Under the pieces are notes generated by a model. It saw nothing but the letters and a program-made list of their open reading frames with translations. It did not search any database and was not told the DNA's origin. From Rostratula benghalensis (taxonomy: Eukaryota > Chordata > Aves > Charadriiformes > Rostratulidae), in the NCBI GenBank assembly GCA_013399305.1, contig VXAI01000137.1, forward strand, positions 703,592 to 767,591: a stretch of DNA of 64,000 bases. Reading direction: 5' to 3'. The stretch's first letter is position 1. Each line of letters starts with the position of its first letter. Positions 45,257-58,398 of this stretch are shown here, piece by piece. Both the position numbers and the translations under genes were made by a program.

Positions 45257-47586
45257 GTAAGTTGCCAAATAGTTTCAATGATAATTGTCGGCGTGTGCTG
45301 AAAAGAGCTTAGCTAGGCATACAGACCTTATGCAAAGTGAAAACTTTTTATTATTTTATTTTATTATTGCAGATGGGTCTCGTCTTGCTCAGCTTTAGAC
45401 TACATTTTCTCTATTAGCATATGGATTTCAAAAGACAAGTTGCCTGACCCAGTGACCAGGCCAATAATGGGACTGCTATGGTAATTGCCAGATCTGCAAG
45501 ACAAGTAGGAATTGCTACTTCTAGATTAGCCATGCAGGCAGTGGAGACAAAGTTTATCATCACCCTAAATGTGTTTTGTTTTCTGCTGATGCGTGAATGT
45601 TCCAGCAATTAGTTTGCTGTGTTAGGGTCCCCTTTTCCACATTTTTTTTTTCCCTGAGGTTTTATATCGCAGCAATTTGTGAACTATTGACAGGATAAGT
45701 TTTTAAGACAATTCACAGTGAAATTCCCATTCCAGCACCCTCAAGTGTTAGTGGATGAATCTGAATTTTCTGCTGGTTTGCAGTGCATTACAGACTTAGA
45801 GCATCTGTGATACTGGCAGTTGAGAGGGAGGAGGATGTTGATTGGTGGTGTAAGAGGTATTTTTCAAGCTGAGATTAACTAATTGCATTCCCATCTGATT
45901 AGACCAGGTAACAGGGCTTCAAAAAAGCCCCCAGTCCTCTCTGATTTGCTCCAAGGTGTTGGAGAGACGTCCTGGAAAACCATGATATTTATAAACAAAA
46001 GAAACCAAGGGGAATGCCAAAAGGAACATGTCAACAAGGCTTCAGATAGAGGACTGATCTTCCAAAAACCTCATCTCTTGATCACCATCCACAGAAGAAA
46101 TCCATGCAACCAAAACTGAGCCACATCCCTCACTGCCTGCTCTGCCCCTGGTGCTGGCTGTTAATGAGAAGAAGAGCACAGGAGGGATTCTCACTTGGAC
46201 TTCCAGCTATTACACTGAGAGGTCAGGAAGATAACGAAAACCAAAGAATTCCTGATCTCCTTGCCTTTTGAAATGTTGTTCCCTTTCTATTTTTTATTTA
46301 TTGCCTTTTTTTTTTCTTTCATTCTTGCAAATTTTACGATTTTCCATTACTTGCCTAACAAGAACCCTAAACATTCTTAGGACAAGGGTTCTGTATTTAA
46401 ATGCCCTGTAGTATCAGTGAGGATATCACTGGTAGTTCCTCCTGCTTACCCTTCTCTGATTTCCTAATATTTAATTCAGAGTATCCCATGAAGATTCATC
46501 AAGCTTTTTGGAATTCTTTTTGAACACGGAATTAGATTAAGTCACCAGTTTCCCCTCAAAACAATGTCTGTTTTCTCCAGAAATCTTGCTCCTTTTGTAA
46601 AAGAATCTAAACAATTAATTTTCTTATGACTCTTAATAGGTCTGGTTTCCTCTTCTGATCTCAGTAAAATTCCATTTCAAGAGAGTGTTTAGTCATAGCT
46701 TAGTATTAGCTTCTCCATTTCCTTGACTTTGTGATTCTTTTTATTTTTCATATAATTTGTCAAGCAGAGGTTGATGCATGGCTCTTCTTGAAAAGGATAG
46801 CGTAGAGACCAATTAGTCAACCTAGAAACTGGCAAAAGTCCTCCTAATGTGACTGCATGACTGCCACAAAACGGTAGCTAAATAAAGATCTATCTCACTT
46901 TTTAAAATATTAACCTTTTTGTTGACACTGCCATTTATCAGAAGGTTTATTCTTTGAATGATGAGATGGATACAGCAAAAAGCAGAGCTAAAGGCCACCA
47001 GCTACCCCATCATCACACAGATGGGTAGCAGATGCCCAGGGGGGCTTTTAAGCATAAAGACTCACTAAGAAACCATTTTGGCAAAATAACTGAAATTAAA
47101 GCGTGAGTTAGAAGTTCTGTTGGTATAAAATACTTCCTTAATTGCTTAGGAATTGACAGACTTAATAAAATCTAATACCCGCCCCTCTCTGTCCCCTATT
47201 TCTGCTGTCAAGTGAGCCAGATGTTTCATAAAAGGTGCAAGCATCCTGCAAAAGACAGGTTCTTGTATTAGATAACTCTGTATTTTCTAATATCTAGAAA
47301 CTGGTTCATAATCTGAAGAATTACAGTTGAAGATTTATTCTGAACTTCTAGGTTAGTTTATTTAGATATCTCTTTATTTACTAGAAACTAGGGACTGGTT
47401 TATAATCTGAAGAACTGCAGTTAAGAATTCTTCTAAATTTCTAGGTCAGTTTATTTTTTTTAAAATTAAAATTCAGGAGAAAGCATTAAGTCCCACAACA
47501 TATTTTTTTTTTCCTTTTCGACTTTGTTTGCAACTGCATCTCCATGGATGCTGTTTAGAATGGAAGCTTGAGGGGGGAAAAAGTAT
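45257..47586. other. AT-rich unique intron
   Basis: A TATTTTATTTTATTATT run at about 45350. TAGAAACTGG-TTTATAATCTGAAGAA-type sequence occurs twice near 47290-47325 and 47385-47415, a short imperfect direct repeat. Confidence 0.45.
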
Positions 47587-47640
47587 TAAAAAAAAAAAAA
47601 CCAACCAAAAAAAAACCAACCCAAAAAACCCCACCCCACC
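47587..47640. repeat. A/C low-complexity tract
   Basis: A13, CCAACC, A9, CCAACCC, A6, CCCCACCCCACC. On the gene's sense strand it is T/G-rich with three G3-G4 tracts. Confidence 0.9.
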
Positions 47641-49480
47641 ATAGTTATTGAATTTCCTGGGGAAATTCTCTCCCACAATGAGCCTGCAGATTCAGTGCCC
47701 GTGCCCTGACAGGACGGGCTGTGGTTGGGGCTGGCGGGGAAGGTGCCAGCAGAAGAATCTTCCACGGGGAGATGCTGGTTCACTGAATTAAATTCATCGA
47801 GCACTGACAGATTGCAATGAGCTGTTAGTAGGCTCAGCACATCAGAAGAGGGAGTAGGAAACTTCCAGTAATTTGCAAGTTGTGCAGCTGAACTTAGAAA
47901 TGCTGAGCTGGTTTTGGAGGGGAAAAAAAAAAAGAAAAAAAGAATAATCTTTTCCAAATAAACTTTTCTGCAGAAAGGAATTAAAGGATCTGGTGTTATG
48001 CTCAAAATACCTGTGGCAGGAGTTTAGTTGCGGGGGTAGGAGATGAGTAGGAGCTTGTACCTAAAGCATTAAAGATGAAGGGTCTGCGACAGAACAGATT
48101 TCAACAGATCATGATTTGAGTAAACGTATCTGGTTGACAAGCATTAATAACCCATTAACAAGCAGAAGTCTTGGAGATCTACCTGCAGTTATTTAGTTCC
48201 TGCTTGGGAAATCATTGCCTCTATTATCCCAGACTGCTGGAAGCCAAGACAGCTTCACATTTCCAGTGGTAAAAATGGTGAGCGAGGACAATTAATTTTC
48301 ACCCTTCATGAATTCGGGAGGCAAGGAGAAGAAAAGGTGAGATTGAGAGATGCTCTTCAAACTGTTTCTCTGAAGGGAAGGAAATTAAAACAACATCTAC
48401 TGGTAGTTGTCCCAAGCTTGGTAAACAAAGCTGAATTCCCAGGACATCCTTTAGCTCCTCTGGCTGTCGGCTGTTGATAAGCTCAGGACAAAACCCACAG
48501 ACAATCTGCTGGGAAAGGAATGGGGTCGGGGTTCAATTCTACCTTTAATGAACTGGTTTTCATTTTTGCTTTCCCCGGGTCCCTGTAATGACTATTTCTT
48601 TGTCCGGCAGGACTGGAAGCTCAAATCTCCATTGCGGTACGGCAGGAGCTCACCTCGCCTGTGGGAGCTTGGGCAGGGGGACACAGTAGCAACATTCACC
48701 CTGCAAACCAGTCCTGCTTGTAAAGCACCACACTGGAATATCTTGTCACTGTGAAGTGAGAACAGTGGCCTCTTCCAGAGACAGAGTGCAAGAGAGAACA
48801 CTAAGCTAATAAGGCAGAGTTGCCACCGGGGGAAACAACCTATTCATTTCCATTAAAAGTGCCTGGTGGTTTCAGGGGCAGGGTTTAACAGCTCATCTGC
48901 AGGAAGGAGCTGGGAAGGACAAGAGATCTGATTGTATGAAAGAGGTGGGTCTCTCAAAGCCCCATGCAGCCTAAGAGCTCTGATTTTATCTACTGGCAAC
49001 TTTTGAGAAGCTAAAGAAAATCTCTGTGCTCACCTCTCCCCGGTTCCTGGGGGGGTTTCCAAGTTTATAGGCAGCATTAAGAAGAGAATAAACTGATTTC
49101 TGCATAGGTGGTTGGTCAAGGGAATAAGCACACTGGCAAGGAAAATGGAACAGCAAAGGTGCATAGATTATATGAAATTCAAGGAGCCCATCTCTGCCTC
49201 CTGATGTTCTGAGCCACAGATTACTGGACATGGAGAAGATATCACTGTTTTCTGTCTTTTTTGAAGCTCTCTGCTCCATGTTCACCACTAACCCTTATTA
49301 GATAATTTTTTTTTGGCTGGAGATATCTCAGTCAGACCAGTGCAGCTGGGCCAGTACCCAGTCTATCCCTATGCCACTGAAGAGGAACAGACCAACACAA
49401 GCAGCCCTTCCAGGAGATGTAAGTGTGAAGAATGATATGATGAGGAGAGGGAAGACAAAGTCAGCACTGAAGACAGATTA
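47641..49480. other. Unique intronic sequence, no gene seen
   Basis: No repeat family or exon recognised; moderate CpG near 47695-47770. Confidence 0.4.
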
Positions 49481-49638
49481 GAATCATAGAATCATACAAT
49501 GGTTATTAGAGTTGGAAGGGACCTTAAAGATCATCAAGTTCCATCACCCCTGCCATGGGCAGGGACACCTCCCACTCCACCAGGTTGCTCCAAACCCCAT
49601 CCAGCCTGGCCTTGAACACCTCCAGGGAGGGGGGCATC
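49481..49638 (-). mobile_element. CR1 LINE 3' end, about 155 bp
   Basis: GAATCATAGAATCATACAAT, GTTGGAAGGGACCTTAAAG, CATGGGCAGGGACACCTCCC, GGCCTTGAACACCTCCAGGG, then unrelated sequence. Confidence 0.95.
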
Positions 49639-49974
49639 TTAATTTGCCAGGCAACCTTGGATTGTAGAATTGCCTTCATAGGCAGGATCAGACACTTCTG
49701 TTGGAGATGGTCTCATCTCATTGGGAAGCTCCTCTCTTACATGATAAGGGGAAGTTAATTGATGCCATGAAGAAATTAGGCTGTGGAAGATGCATGCCTG
49801 GGGACCCAGCAAGAGTGGCCTCCTGTCGCCAGCACTTGCCTTCCTCCAGTAACACTACAGATGAGCTTCTTTATGTCATAGTTAAGGGTCACTTGGTTTC
49901 CATTATAAACCTCATTTTCAGGAGGCCATAATTCACATATTTTACTCTGCCTGTAGCCAGGAAAGAAAAGGTAA

Positions 49975-50062
49975 AAAAAAAAAAAATAGCCCTGCAAAAA
50001 AGCCAAACAAAAACCCACAAAAAAACCCCAAACACATAAAACCCCCACAAAAAAAGAACCAC
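49975..50062. repeat. A/C low-complexity tract
   Basis: A13 then CAAAAAAGCC, CAAACAAAAACCC, CAAAAAAACCCC, AAAACCCCCAC: irregular A(n)C(n) blocks. Confidence 0.88.
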
Positions 50063-51169
50063 AACGATTGCTCCAGATATCCTAAATTTGTTTCTCCAAC
50101 ACGCAGCCTGTTGGAGAGGTGTTGTTCAATCTTTTCTAGAGGTTAAAATCCTAGGTCTTGGGAGAATGTATTTGCTAGAGAAGGTGTTCTGCTCTTTTCT
50201 CCATGTTTTTTGGTTTGGGGTTTGTTGTTTTTTTTTTCATTCAGTTAAACTTTAAAGAAAGGCTGAAGATTGCAAATGTGATATTTGGGTAGGAAGGATT
50301 CCAGCGTGAGGAATCACCACTCTTCCTCTTCATTTTAAAAGACCAGTCTATTTAAGGTTCCAAAGCATATGTTGCTCCCTGCTTAAACTCCATCCCTTTT
50401 GTTGCCTGGCTGCAAGTGAGAGGATGCCACTTTTCTTCATCTGGCTCAAAACCATCGTGTTGCTAGATTGTACATCACGGATTATTCACTAAATCTTGGT
50501 TATGTGATGATGTGACATCTCAACAGAACTCCCTGCCAGTACTGTGTGAAAATATTCTCAACAACTGATCCCACCGTCAGAGTCATTTGCATGTGAAATT
50601 GCTACTGACTTTGAAAACAGAAAAAGGGCAAGGAAATAAACCTCCACCAACACAGCTTCCTCCTCCGATATTGAATATTACCTGCTATTGTCCTCTAAAA
50701 TTGCACCCATCTTCCCAGGTGAGGTTTATTATGCCATGGACCTGCTGAATCTGAAAAAAATCCCAGACTTTGGTGGCAAATCCCTCATATTTGGGGGTGT
50801 GACAGACCCACTTCTCTCTTCCTTATACCTCCTTACTGACAATAACAGCCTTAGCAGGAAGCCCCACATCCTTTGTTCACGGCTCCCCGTACCTTAATTA
50901 AGTCCCATCTCTCCCCTTGCACATACTTGGAAGAGAGAAGCAAGACTATGACTGTGAGGAGGACTTGTACTACTTCATTTCTCACCTCTTCTTAATCAAA
51001 AAGAGGGTTCAGCTGACAAGTGGACCTTAATGGCAACAAAAGCCTTCCACGGCATCCACATCGATGCAGGCTTGGTGCAGCTAGCTGAACTCCACCAGCT
51101 CTGGAGGTAACGAGTGTGCAACTGAGTGAAGTCTTAAGTAATAATATTTTAGCAGTTCTCAGATGACAC
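50063..51169. other. Unique intronic sequence, no gene seen
   Basis: No repeat family or exon recognised. Confidence 0.4.
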
Positions 51170-51515
51170 AGGAGCACTGCAAAAATGTCAGACCTAACAC
51201 CATTATTCAAAAATAGGAGCACGCGATTAGACAAGCAATTATACACCGAGTAGCTTAACATAAATTGTGGGTAAAAATATCAGAAACAATTTTTCAGGAT
51301 TTAGTGAGGGAGCACCTTGTAAAGCATAATTGGATTAGAGGAGACAGCCAGCATGGATTTACAAGCGGGAGGTCTTTTGCTTAACTAACTTGTTGGAGTT
51401 CTTTGAAGCTACAGTATTACTGCCAAGGTAGGCAAGGGAAATGTAATAGATGTTACACACTTAGATTTCCCAAAAGCAATTGGTGAGGTTGTACAGTGAG
51501 ATTATCAGCTAATGG
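51170..51515 (+). mobile_element. Ancient CR1 reverse-transcriptase relic
   Basis: Broken frames on the plus strand give TPLFKN (about 51197), QPAWI/HGF-like residues with G-R-S (about 51347-51375) and LTNLLEFFEAT (about 51380-51413), in the order found in the N-terminal part of CR1/L2-type RT (PLFKK ... NYRPISL ... QHGF ... CLTNLLEF). Stops and frameshifts are frequent. No 3' end follows, so this is an isolated ORF2 fragment. Confidence 0.7.
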
Positions 51516-53092
51516 AAGGAGTAGTGCTGTAAGAGTGGGCTGGCTTAGAAAAATAGCTCAGAAGCAGAAAACAGCCAGTGCGTGGGCTGGCTTGCCATGT
51601 TCATTCTCAACCTCAAAAGTGAGTTATTTAAGTGCTTGGCCTGGGGAAGAAGAAGGTGGAGGGGTTGAGGCTTGGAGATCTCTTCTACTCCGATTTCAGA
51701 GAGCTCCCAGCCTTTTGCAACATGCAAATCTCCCACAAGAGCTCAGCTCATGAGCCCCGAGGAGGAGAAAAGCCCGGGGAGATCATTCCTCCTCCAGAAA
51801 GATGCGGAATTCAAAGGCAGCTCAGCTCTGTGATCTGCCATTCTCAAGGCTACTCACACACCAAATTTTGCTTTCACTCAACAAGATAAGAAACTGAGGC
51901 ACAAGCAAGAAGGAAAATGTGCTTGATCTCACCCAAATCGGTGTCAAAAGGAGCATGGATCCCCCAGGGATGGGCTTCACCCTCTGGCTCATGCTGCCAT
52001 GGAGCATGTTTGAGGAACGAGGTCCTTTTGTGTGTATGTAGGGTGAGCATAGGCAGCCTCAGCCCCAAAACTCCTTCACATGGAAAAGAGAGAGGATTTG
52101 GGGGAGATAGATTCATCAAGGATTGGGCAGATGGGGTGCTGGCAGTGGGCACAGAGTCCTCCAGCAGGCAGAAACCATGCTTTCAGCCCCTCATCTGCAG
52201 CCAACAAACTATTTTCTGTGGATTTGCATCAAAAGCAGGTTAAGGAGAAGACCTGAGTGGTGGGATTCACATCACAGTCCTCAAAGTTCTCCCCACAAAC
52301 CAGTTGCTCCTTCTGTTTTTTTTCTTCTTTTTTTTTTTTCCACATTATGTCTCAGCAGCAAGCAACATTTTCCTCCCTGCTCCAGCTGCTTTTCTTGGCT
52401 GCCCTTGGAGCCAATAGGGTTGGAATCTGGGTTCAGTGTAACCCCACTGCAGTCCAACAACAACAGCAACTGGATAAGGGATCAGCAGGGTTCCCAAGAA
52501 CCATGCAAGGCTTTTGTTGGATGCCTCAAAGACCCCACTCCAACTCACAGACCACCGGCCGCCCATCCTCATAATCTCCTCCTGCCTCTCTCCACTGCCA
52601 GTGCTGTGGTTGTCATCCACATCACTCCTCCTGCCACTCCTGTCCCCTTATTCCCCCTTCCCAGCCCCACCAGAACATGACCCAAGTTTGTTATGGATCA
52701 GTGTATTTACAAAGCTTAAGCTGAAAATCAATTTTAATTACCAAAATCAGATTGCCGTATCAATAAACCACTGGGGACCTCTCAGAAACACAGACAGAAG
52801 GTTGCACCTGGAAGTGGAGGGAGGGAGAGATAATGACTCATTTTCCCATGGGGGCCCTCCCTGCATTCACTGGACTATATTCATCAACATCATTATCTTT
52901 TTTATTACTGATAGTAAAAAAGTGAGATGAATGGAACTGGAGTCAGTTTTTTAAACAAATAGCGCTTGTTGAAACTTGATTTCCTGGTGACATCTTGAAA
53001 AGAGCTCTGATTTATTTATATTTAGGGTAGTGGTGAGGAAAGTGGAGAGGAAAGGGGCTGAGGATGGAGGTGAAGAAAGAGTGCCTGTTGGA
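51516..53092. other. Unique intronic sequence, no gene seen
   Basis: A 185-codon open frame at 52123-52680 is low-complexity and proline/serine-rich with no domain; treated as chance. Confidence 0.4.
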
Positions 53093-53397
53093 GAAATGGG
53101 GAGGGACTCTTTATCAGAAAATGTAGTGATAGGATGAGGAGGAACAGTTTTAAACTGAAACATGGGAGATTTAAATTAGATATTAGGAAGAAATTCTTTC
53201 CTGCCAGGGGGGTGAGACACTGGAACAGGTTGCCCAGAGAAGCTGTGGCTGCCCCATCCCTGGAGGGGTTCAAGGCCAGGCTGGATGGGGCTTGGAACAA
53301 CCTGGTTTAGTGGGAGATGTCCCTGCCTGTGGCAGGGAGGATTGGAATTGGATTATCTTTAAGGTTTCTTCCAACCCAAACTATTCTATGATTCTTT
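53093..53397 (+). mobile_element. CR1 LINE 3' fragment, about 305 bp
   Basis: GGGAGGGACTCTTTATCAGA, CAGTTTTAAACTGAAACATG, GAACAGGTTGCCCAGAGAAG, GGGTTCAAGGCCAGGCTGG and an end CTATTCTATGATTCTTTG. Confidence 0.95.
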
Positions 53398-56300
53398 GAG
53401 AGTGGATGGAAAACCTTTCATGGTGTCCCGTTCATCAGAGAAAATGACTGATCCAACTGCATCTCAGAAAGCTGACTAAACCTTCCCAACTGGTAAAAAA
53501 GACACTACATAGAGTATCGTTTTCCCTGTTGCAACGAGCCTACCTAAATATATGATTATTCATCACCTTTATTATTATACACACTCTTACTTGGATGTGT
53601 GTTCCTTCTGAGAGCTCAATGGTTTGGGAAGAGTAACAGTAATAGTACCTTTCTTACTAATAGATTCTTAATATTTTCTTCTTTCCAGCCTTGGGTAGGA
53701 GGCCTTGCCATGGGCTCCAACGTTTTTCAAGACAGGCCCAAAGTCAGAAGAGGGAAGAGGCTGCAACCCAGTTAGTGGTGGTATTCCAGAAGAGGTTTGA
53801 GAAGGTCCATGCTCTGCATACTAGAGGTACAGTGAGTACAGAAGTTATCTCCATGCTCTCAAAGGCAGAGGTAAAAGGCACTCCTCTGCTGTAGCTAGCA
53901 GTCATTCCAAGAAATTTGATTTCTCAGCTTTCAGAGCATCTGAAATGCTCTGAATTCAGCTGGTCTGGTTAAGTCCTTTTCTCCACTTCCCCCAACTCTG
54001 CCACACTGTCTGGAGGGCAGCTGACTGTGTCAAAGGGAGGGGAGAAGTCATGGCAGGTTTAAATAGATTCAGCATCTTCCCCTGCAACCAGCCCAGCAGC
54101 TCCACTGTGCCCAGTGTTACTCACTGTAGAGCCATAACTCACTCCCAGACAGATGGTGGGGCAGAGATATGTGGATATCACAATTTAGGTACAAAGATCC
54201 AACAGCAAGACATATCTTCAAGTACTGCTGGTCACCACTGAACACAGGTGCCAGATCCAAAAGGAATTTGGCTACTGGACCATGATGGCTGAACCTTTTT
54301 TTCACAAGGAATCCAAGCCCTGTGCAATGACAAAGTTCAGACACTCTTGGAGAGACCATCATGGCCATCTCGAGCCCAGTTTGATAGGTATTTAGATGCT
54401 TTCATGTCCAGATCAACAAAGGGACATGGAAGGTTGCTACCACTGACATATGAGAGAAGAAAAAGCTTAAATGATGAGGGATCCAACCCACAGCAAAGAG
54501 CCATGATCACACAGACTATTTGAGACAGAGACAAGCATTACACTCTGCTCTCATCAGCCCCAGACCCTTTCCCTGGGCACTGATTAACACCACATGGGAC
54601 ATGGAGCAGAGTCCTTTGAGAATCTACCCCTGTGTTATTACTGAGCCAAACCCCGGGAATTGTATGTACATTTTCCCCTCCTGAGAAAAGCTTAATTCAA
54701 ATAAAAAATGGATTTTTGTCTCTTTTTCTGATGCATAAATGTTAAGGCCTTGTACTAGGGACTTTCTGTGTCTTCCCTTGCAAACGTAGAACAAGTCTCA
54801 CAAGGCCAAGCATGAGAGACAGGTGAAAAATTGTCTTCAGCAAGCTATCCAGAAGCACCTGGAAAGAGATGCACAGAGTCTCGTTCAACAATTATTCTTC
54901 ATCGCTCTCATTCTTCTCTGTTTAATGTCAATCAGGCTAAAAACAAGGAGCCTTTGCAAGTAAATGGCATCCCCACCTTTGACTACCTATCAGAGGATAG
55001 ATCCAGGAGAAATATATAGAGCTGTTCCAAAAAGAGAGAGAGGTGAGAGGTGGTGATTTTGGGAAAAGAATACAGCCCAGAGACTTCCTCCATCCACCCT
55101 CCTCCATCCTGGACCCAGTAGCTGCATCCTGACTGAGAGAGTGAGCTACAATCAGACTCAGGTGGAGAAAATAAAGCACTGTCCATTGCCAGTGAAGAAA
55201 ATGAGCTTCCTTGGCAGTCAACAGAGATATTTCTTGCACAGACACTTTTTTTTTTAAAAATCTTCCTGATACATTATGAGCACCCAGATGAATAAAAAGA
55301 GATGCTGCCAGAGTCACAGGGTCAGCAAGGGATGAGCCAGACCTTCCCGGTGGAGGTGATAACAGCTCCTTGCTGGAGCTCTGGCAGTTTCTCTTAGTGC
55401 TAAATCCTCAGGAGTTATTAGAGGTGATAACTTCCCCCTCACAGTCCATCTATTCATGCTGTGTCTACCCCCTGTTCATTCTGCGTACATGACGTGCAGC
55501 TGATCCCTTGGTGGATGCGGTTTCCAGAAACTCTATCAGTTTTACTGTAACCTCAGGAGGCCAACTCAGTTCTCTGCTGCTATAAGGCACAAGGTGTGTC
55601 TCCATTTGGAACAGGAACCTGTGCATACACTCTCCAAGTGAATAAGGACCCAGAAGAACAGGGAAGACCCAGTCCAATGTCAATAAGACCCCACAGAGAC
55701 AAACCACATCTCATGACCAAGGTGCCTTCTTGGTGTGATGCATTTTTTTGGTGGGATCGGTGTTTTTTTGAAAAACACAACTATTCTGCCCTTTTTCTGC
55801 TGCGGGTGGGAGCAGGACTGCCAGCTGTTGGAAGTCTCTGTGCTTTACACCCACCCACAGCCCTGCCGTGTCCTCTTAAAGCACTTCAGCGTGATACACC
55901 AGGAGGATTTTTCCGAGAATTTGCAGCATTTGAGTGATTGCAAGGGAGGGTAACACTGCTCTTTCACAGATGGTCCCTATTGCCATGGTCTGGTTTCCAG
56001 AGGAGCAGAGTGGCTTTCTGTGCTCAGTGCCTTTCCAAGATGCTAATATTAGCTGGGCACATCTTCCCCATGCTTGAAAGTTTTATTGTCGGCATCAGCA
56101 GGAAATAGGTAAAGGTTGTTGAAAACAGCTTTGGACCAGAAATTTGAGCTCTCAAATACTCCTCCCACACACTCAAACTCAGGAGAGAGAGCAATTTTCT
56201 CTTTTATCTTTCTAATATCCCTAATACCTAGTGAGGGAACAGCAGGCAGAATAATGGGCCTTTTGCTCTGTGTTCGAGAAAAAGAAAACCAAGAGCTCAC

Positions 56301-58070
56301 CTGGGTGGGCAGGTGGGAAGTGAAGCAATTTCTCTTGGTTGCTTTGAATGCCCACCACTCACTCCGCTGAAGGAGATGGAGGGAAATAAAATTATCTTTC
56401 AGATATGGGCAAAAAAGGCACATCTAACTGTCATTGCATCAATAAAACATGTAGATTTCTATCCATCTACCGTATGTTCCCACATATGGTTAGAGTGGGG
56501 TTATGCTGGCACTAGTGATACAGCACCCACAGCATGAGCAAGGGTTAGGTGCAAACATGTTTTGGGCCCACACTTGGTGTTAAATGGTACACATTTCTCC
56601 ACATCAGTTTCATAAAAGTTTCCTTCATGACAGATACAAGGTGGTGGTTCCTTACCAAGGTCGTATCTTGAACATCTTCTTCACAGTATGGACTCCAGGT
56701 ACCCCCCTGGGGGTGTAGGACCAATCTGTGTCACATCCTGCCTGTGACTGCATCCACTGACAACAACAGTTGACTGAAACTCTTGGCTCTCGGAGACCTT
56801 TTGTTCCAGCAGGATGAAATAACAATGCTCATATGTAGAGTGCCAGGGACAAACAGTGGTACTTTTTCCATGTTTTTAAGTGAAAAAACATTTTTTCCAC
56901 ACAGAGGGCATTTTTTTAAAAAAGCACATTTGTTTGGCTTTTACAAAGAAAAGGATGGGGTTTGTCTATTTAGGTAAAAAGAAAAATACCTCAATTCTTT
57001 TTATTTCTTTTTGTTTTGTTTTGTTTTACTTTAACAAATCTACATGGAGAGACACATAGGGAGTTTTTTACTGGAAAAATAGAGAACAATAAAAGAAGGC
57101 ACGAAGTTGCTCTCATTGTCTTCCCAAAGAATGACAGATAATTTTTGTGTACAACTAATATGTTGATATTGATAGGAAGATGAATATATTCGTGAAAAAT
57201 TTTGAATGATGTTAAAAAAAAAGGGGACAATTGTGTCTGCAACCAAAAATATATGCCTTTGCTGGAACCTCATACAAACTGCCTGCGCAGTCTTCTTTTG
57301 CATATGTATGATAGTTCCTTGCATATGCAACTCGTCACCCAGCAACTGCCTCCTCAACACATACATGTGCTTTCCTGCACGTTATTTTTTAAGTGGATGA
57401 ACGTTTGACCCCAACATTCATTACGAGGGTAGGGTGGTTTGTTTGCGGCTTTTTTTTGTGGTTTGGTGTTTGTTGGTTGGGTTTGGTTTGGTTTTTAGTT
57501 TAATGATAATGATGCAAAAAGAAAAAAAAAGAAAAAGAAACAAAAAATGGGAAAAAACCCCCATGTTTGATTCCAAAGTCAGCTTTTCCATCTTTCTGAG
57601 TGAGGTTATCATCCTTGCTGCTACAGGCAGGTCAGAATAGTCATCCTTGCAGGAACAGAGTCCAAATAATGAGAGTCCAATTAATTGTTTCTTTTCCTCT
57701 TAGCTTTTGCCAAAGTTTCAGTAGTTCATTTTCCATTTTCTTTTCCTGCTTCAGTTGAAGGGTATATCGTAGTTATTTGTTAGGGAAACTTTGCCTATGT
57801 GGGGTATATTTTACCATTTTTATACCTTTTTTTTTCAATTATTAGCATGGGGACTATGTTTTACTATCCACAGGCCAAACCCATGTCTGAATAGCCACGA
57901 TGTATCAGTAAAGACTCCCTCTACAGAAATCTTAAAACTCCTTTAAGGTTCCTTGATGCAAGATGTCGCAGTCTCTTCTTAAATGCCAACTATCCCCTCC
58001 AGGCTGCCTTTGAATTCAAATTAAACATCACTCCAAGAGCTGGATATTAAAGCAAGGACTGTGCTGGCCT
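53398..58070. other. Long unique intron stretch
   Basis: The longest stretch without a recognised repeat family (4.7 kb). It holds a T-rich region near 55740-55790 and 56880-57010 and a G/T tract listed next. No exon recognised. Confidence 0.45.
57427..57497. repeat. G/T low-complexity tract
   Basis: TTTGTTTGCGGC, T8, GTGGTTTGGTGTTTGTTGG, TTGGGTTTGGTTTGG: the complement of the A/C tracts elsewhere, followed by an A-rich run at 57518-57560. Confidence 0.85.
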
Positions 58071-58398
58071 TCATAGAATCACAGAATGGTTAGAGTTGGA
58101 AGGGACCATAAAGATCATCCAGCTCCAACCCCTCTGCCATGGGCAGGGACACCTCCCACCAGACCAGGTTGCTCAAAGCCCCATTCAACCCAGCCTTGAA
58201 CTCCTCCAGCAATGGAGCAGGCAAAACTCCTCTGGGCAACCAGGGCCAGTGCTTCACTACCCTCAGAGAAAACAATTTCTTCCTGATATCTCACCTAAAT
58301 CTCCTCTCTTTCAGTTAAAAACTGTTACTCCCTGTCCACTCACTGATAGTGTCCCCCCCTTAGTCTCTTCTGTAGGCCCCCTTCAGGTACTGCAGTGC
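58071..58398 (-). mobile_element. CR1 LINE 3' fragment, about 330 bp
   Basis: TCATAGAATCACAGAATGGT, GTTGGAAGGGACCATAAAG, CCTCCCACCAGACCAGG, TTCTTCCTGATATCTCACC, TTTCAGTTAAAAACTGTTAC and GGCCCCCTTCAGGTACTG. Confidence 0.95.

Noticed and set aside
48525..48545. GGTTCAATTCTACC as a tRNA B-box
   Set aside because: No A-box, anticodon arm or acceptor stem could be fitted around it.
52123..52680. 185-codon open frame on the plus strand, proline/serine-rich
   Set aside because: Low-complexity composition derived from pyrimidine-rich DNA; overlapping frames on both strands are equally open.
54287..54440. Possible LTR or old repeat by general texture
   Set aside because: No terminal repeats, polyadenylation layout or family motif could be identified.
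55352..55431. Direct repeat of GAGGTGATAAC 70 bp apart
   Set aside because: Short and without terminal repeats or a recognisable insert between the copies; likely chance.
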